From assembly GCA_007116835.1 (NCBI GenBank), contig SKHS01000300.1, forward strand, positions 1 through 9,257: DNA of 9,257 nt, written 5' to 3'. Below are positions 7,724 to 9,257 of this stretch, one piece after another (within the stretch, counting starts at the first letter, position 1; every line of letters starts with the position of its first letter). The notes beneath the pieces are model-generated. The model worked only from the letters and a program-made list of their open reading frames with translations. It had not been told where the DNA came from and made no database searches. Source of the DNA: Halomonas sp. (GTDB taxonomy: Bacteria; Pseudomonadota; Gammaproteobacteria; Pseudomonadales; Halomonadaceae). The translations under genes were made by a program, and so were the position numbers.

Positions 7724-8269
7724 CTACAGTGATGGCACCTCGGCACCGCGCAGCTCGGCATATAAGTCAGGATAAGCCGACTGCAAACGCTCCAGTTCTT
7801 TGGCAGCGCTTTCTGGCAACGCCTGGCGCAACTCTTCCATATCTTCTGCACTAAAGTGCTTTTCTATCAATGGGAACAGCCCTTCCCGCTCCTGGCGCAA
7901 ATAGCCACGGTGTGCTTCAAGGTAGGCTTTTAAGGCATCTGCAAAGCGATCCATCGGCAGCACATTATCCATCAGGATCATATCGATATCGTTAGATAAG
8001 CGTAACAGCCGCGGCTTCAGCTCGCGGTAATCACTCGCCATTTTCTCCATCAAAGGAAGGTGCTCTGGCGCCTGCTCTTGAAGCCGCTCAACGCAAATTT
8101 TTTCTAATGGTGCCGCAAAGCCATCCATATACGACAAAATATAGTCCACAACCTCGCGCATCAGTTGAAAATTGGGACGCTCTCCGTCAGCTAGCGTTTT
8201 ATGTTTAAGCTGTAGCACATGGAGCATTCGCGCCATATTGGCATGATCTAGACGAAGTTGGTTTAACAT
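7724..8269 (-). CDS. Hemerythrin-like HHE-domain protein, apparently lacking most iron ligands
   Basis: A 181-residue, strongly helical, probably cytosolic protein without signal peptide or membrane segment. Its layout fits a bacterial hemerythrin-type four-helix bundle: LRLDH at residues 5-9 with the first histidine, YMDGFAAPLEK at 47-57 in the place of the family's YxDxFHHPxED, SDYREL at 79-84 where an EHREL-type histidine is usual, and YLRQEREGLFP at 123-133 in the place of HxxxEExxLFP. Against that consensus, recalled and not computed, H9, E56 and E127 are kept, while A52/A53, Y81 and Y123 stand where histidines normally bind iron. H70, H120 and H138 are the other histidines in the bundle region. 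It may therefore not bind a di-iron centre, and oxygen or iron sensing cannot be assumed. A strong AAAGGAG (complement of 8278-8284) lies 8 bases before the ATG. The gene appears monocistronic, with its own promoter and terminator. Family assignment is fairly sure; the cellular role is unknown. Confidence 0.82.
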   Translation of the reverse strand: MLNQLRLDHANMARMLHVLQLKHKTLADGERPNFQLMREVVDYILSYMDGFAAPLEKICVERLQEQAPEHLPLMEKMASDYRELKPRLLRLSNDIDMILMDNVLPMDRFADALKAYLEAHRGYLRQEREGLFPLIEKHFSAEDMEELRQALPESAAKELERLQSAYPDLYAELRGAEVPSL

Positions 8270-8290
8270 CTTGCCGTCTCCTTTATAAGT

Positions 8291-8318
8291 ATTCTACCTG
8301 TCGCCTCTTCCCTTCCAA
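8291..8318 (-). promoter_or_regulatory. Candidate sigma-70 promoter of the hemerythrin-like gene
   Basis: On the minus strand TTGGAA (complement of 8313-8318, four of six consensus bases) and TAGAAT (complement of 8291-8296, five of six) are spaced 16 bases apart. Transcription would begin a few bases before the AAAGGAG ribosome site, giving a leader of roughly 15 to 20 bases. Found by eye only. Confidence 0.45.
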
Positions 8319-8524
8319 AGCGTAGGCACATGATCATAAACTTAGTTCAACTACACGGGTGTTAATCGCTACCGTGCGCCCCAAACACTACCTCAGCAGG
8401 CAGATGCTTATCGCTTAACTATGCCCAAAGGTAGCCTGACGTAACATTATTTACCACAGACACTTGTTAATCGTTGATTGTTCAATGGCTAAATTGACGA
8501 TGAAAATTTATAGGGAACGTCTAT

Positions 8525-9257
8525 ATGGATCTGTTTGACCGTTCGCCCGTCACGTCAGGAGAAGGCGTACCACTTGCTTACCGTATGCGGCCGCTAACCC
8601 TAGATGATTATGTCGGCCAGCAGGCGCTAGTGGGGCCTAACAAACCGCTGCGCAGAATGACGGAGTCTGGGATGGTGCGTTCAATGATGCTATGGGGGCC
8701 ACCTGGCGTGGGCAAAACCACTCTAGCGGAGTTACTGGCGCATGCCTCAGGCGCTCACCTAGAGCATTTAAGTGCCGTCATGGCCGGTGTCAAAGACATT
8801 CGTTTGGCGGTGGAGCGCGCCCAACAGCGCACGTCTGCCACGCTTCTTTTCCTAGATGAAATTCACCGCTTAAACAAAAGTCAGCAGGATGCCCTACTTC
8901 CCCACGTGGAGTCTGGCTTGCTGACGTTAATCGGCGCGACCACGGAGAATCCCTCTTTTGAGGTCAACTCAGCGCTGCTTTCCCGCGCCAGAGTCTATGT
9001 ACTAAAACCGCTGACCCATGATGAGCTTATTCAGGTACTAAAACGCGCGCTAGCCGACCCACTGCGTGGTTTAGGTAAGCGCCGTATTGACGTAGAGGAT
9101 GGCGTGTTAGAGGCGCTTGCCCATGCCAGCGCCGGTGATGCACGACGTGCTTTGGGGCTGTTAGAAACGGCCTGCGACTTTACTGAGCAACATCACGATC
9201 GAGAGGTGCTGCAAAAAACCGTGTTGACGGATATTATCGGGCATCAATCAAGCGCCT
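8525..9257 (+). CDS. rarA: Replication-associated recombination protein A (AAA+ ATPase), N-terminal 244 residues, cut by the window edge
   Basis: RarA (also called MgsA) is a cytosolic AAA+ ATPase of the clamp-loader-like group, related to eukaryotic WRNIP1/Mgs1, that acts at stalled replication forks and with SSB. The frame opens at ATG 8525 and runs to the right edge. Visible in order are RMRPLTLDDYVGQQ at 20-33, the Walker A GPPGVGKTT at 58-66 with K64, the Walker B LLFLDEIHR at 107-115, NKSQQDALLPH at 117-127, the sensor 1 GATTENPSF at 137-145, LLSRARVYVL at 151-160 carrying the arginine finger, and the sensor 2 GDARRAL at 204-210. E. coli RarA has 447 residues, so roughly half is here; the C-terminal tetramerisation region lies outside. 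AGGGA at 8512-8516 precedes the ATG by 8 bases. The gene diverges from the hemerythrin-like gene. The upstream 255-bp gap is AT-rich near the gene, but no convincing promoter pair was seen. Confidence 0.95.
   Translation, partial: MDLFDRSPVTSGEGVPLAYRMRPLTLDDYVGQQALVGPNKPLRRMTESGMVRSMMLWGPPGVGKTTLAELLAHASGAHLEHLSAVMAGVKDIRLAVERAQQRTSATLLFLDEIHRLNKSQQDALLPHVESGLLTLIGATTENPSFEVNSALLSRARVYVLKPLTHDELIQVLKRALADPLRGLGKRRIDVEDGVLEALAHASAGDARRALGLLETACDFTEQHHDREVLQKTVLTDIIGHQSSA

Noticed and set aside
8263..8337. 24-codon upstream frame (minus strand) whose stop overlaps the ATG of the hemerythrin-like gene
   Set aside because: The overlap hints at translational coupling, but its ATG has no ribosome site and the likely promoter of the downstream gene lies inside it, so it would not be transcribed whole.
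8360..8473. Direct repeat TGTTAATCG at 8360-8368 and 8465-8473 in the gap between the hemerythrin-like gene and rarA
   Set aside because: Nine bases about 105 bp apart, with no symmetry or link to a promoter seen; compatible with chance.
1..9257. Possible new defence, mobile or multi-gene system
   Set aside because: All six genes fit known families, five of them with conserved housekeeping or core metabolic roles; no repeats, integrases, toxin-antitoxin pairs or composition breaks were seen.

Overview
The window looks like chromosomal housekeeping DNA from a halophilic gammaproteobacterium, most likely Halomonas or a close Halomonadaceae relative. This rests on three things: enteric/pseudomonad-like TrmA, MurI, RarA and class 2 PyrD sequences, a 1607-residue NAD-dependent glutamate dehydrogenase of the large (about 180 kDa) class, and a moderate GC content. 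The genus is an inference from recalled protein similarity, not a search result.

Layout. Five genes lie head to tail on the minus strand and one lies on the plus strand. Reading the minus strand from the right: a hemerythrin-like four-helix protein (7724-8269) with its own candidate promoter and a strong terminator (7666-7698); murI, glutamate racemase (6810-7613); trmA, tRNA m5U54 methyltransferase (5619-6731, TTG start); a 176-bp leader with repeats; gdhB, the large NAD-glutamate dehydrogenase (619-5442), closed by a strong terminator (541-573); and the 5' part of pyrD, dihydroorotate dehydrogenase (1-341), which runs off the left edge. On the plus strand, diverging from the hemerythrin-like gene across a 255-bp gap, is the 5' part of rarA (8525-9257), which runs off the right edge.

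How the genes relate. murI and gdhB both use L-glutamate: the first makes D-glutamate for peptidoglycan, the second oxidises glutamate to 2-oxoglutarate and ammonia. trmA between them modifies tRNA. murI and trmA are 78 bp apart with no visible terminator and could share a transcript. The hemerythrin-like gene, gdhB and pyrD appear to be separate transcription units.

No mobile element, CRISPR array, phage gene, tRNA or rRNA gene was seen, and nothing looks like a new multi-gene system. The most interesting point is that the hemerythrin-like protein appears to have lost most of the histidines that hold the di-iron centre in its family. Secondary points are repeats in the gdhB leader and the non-ATG start of trmA.
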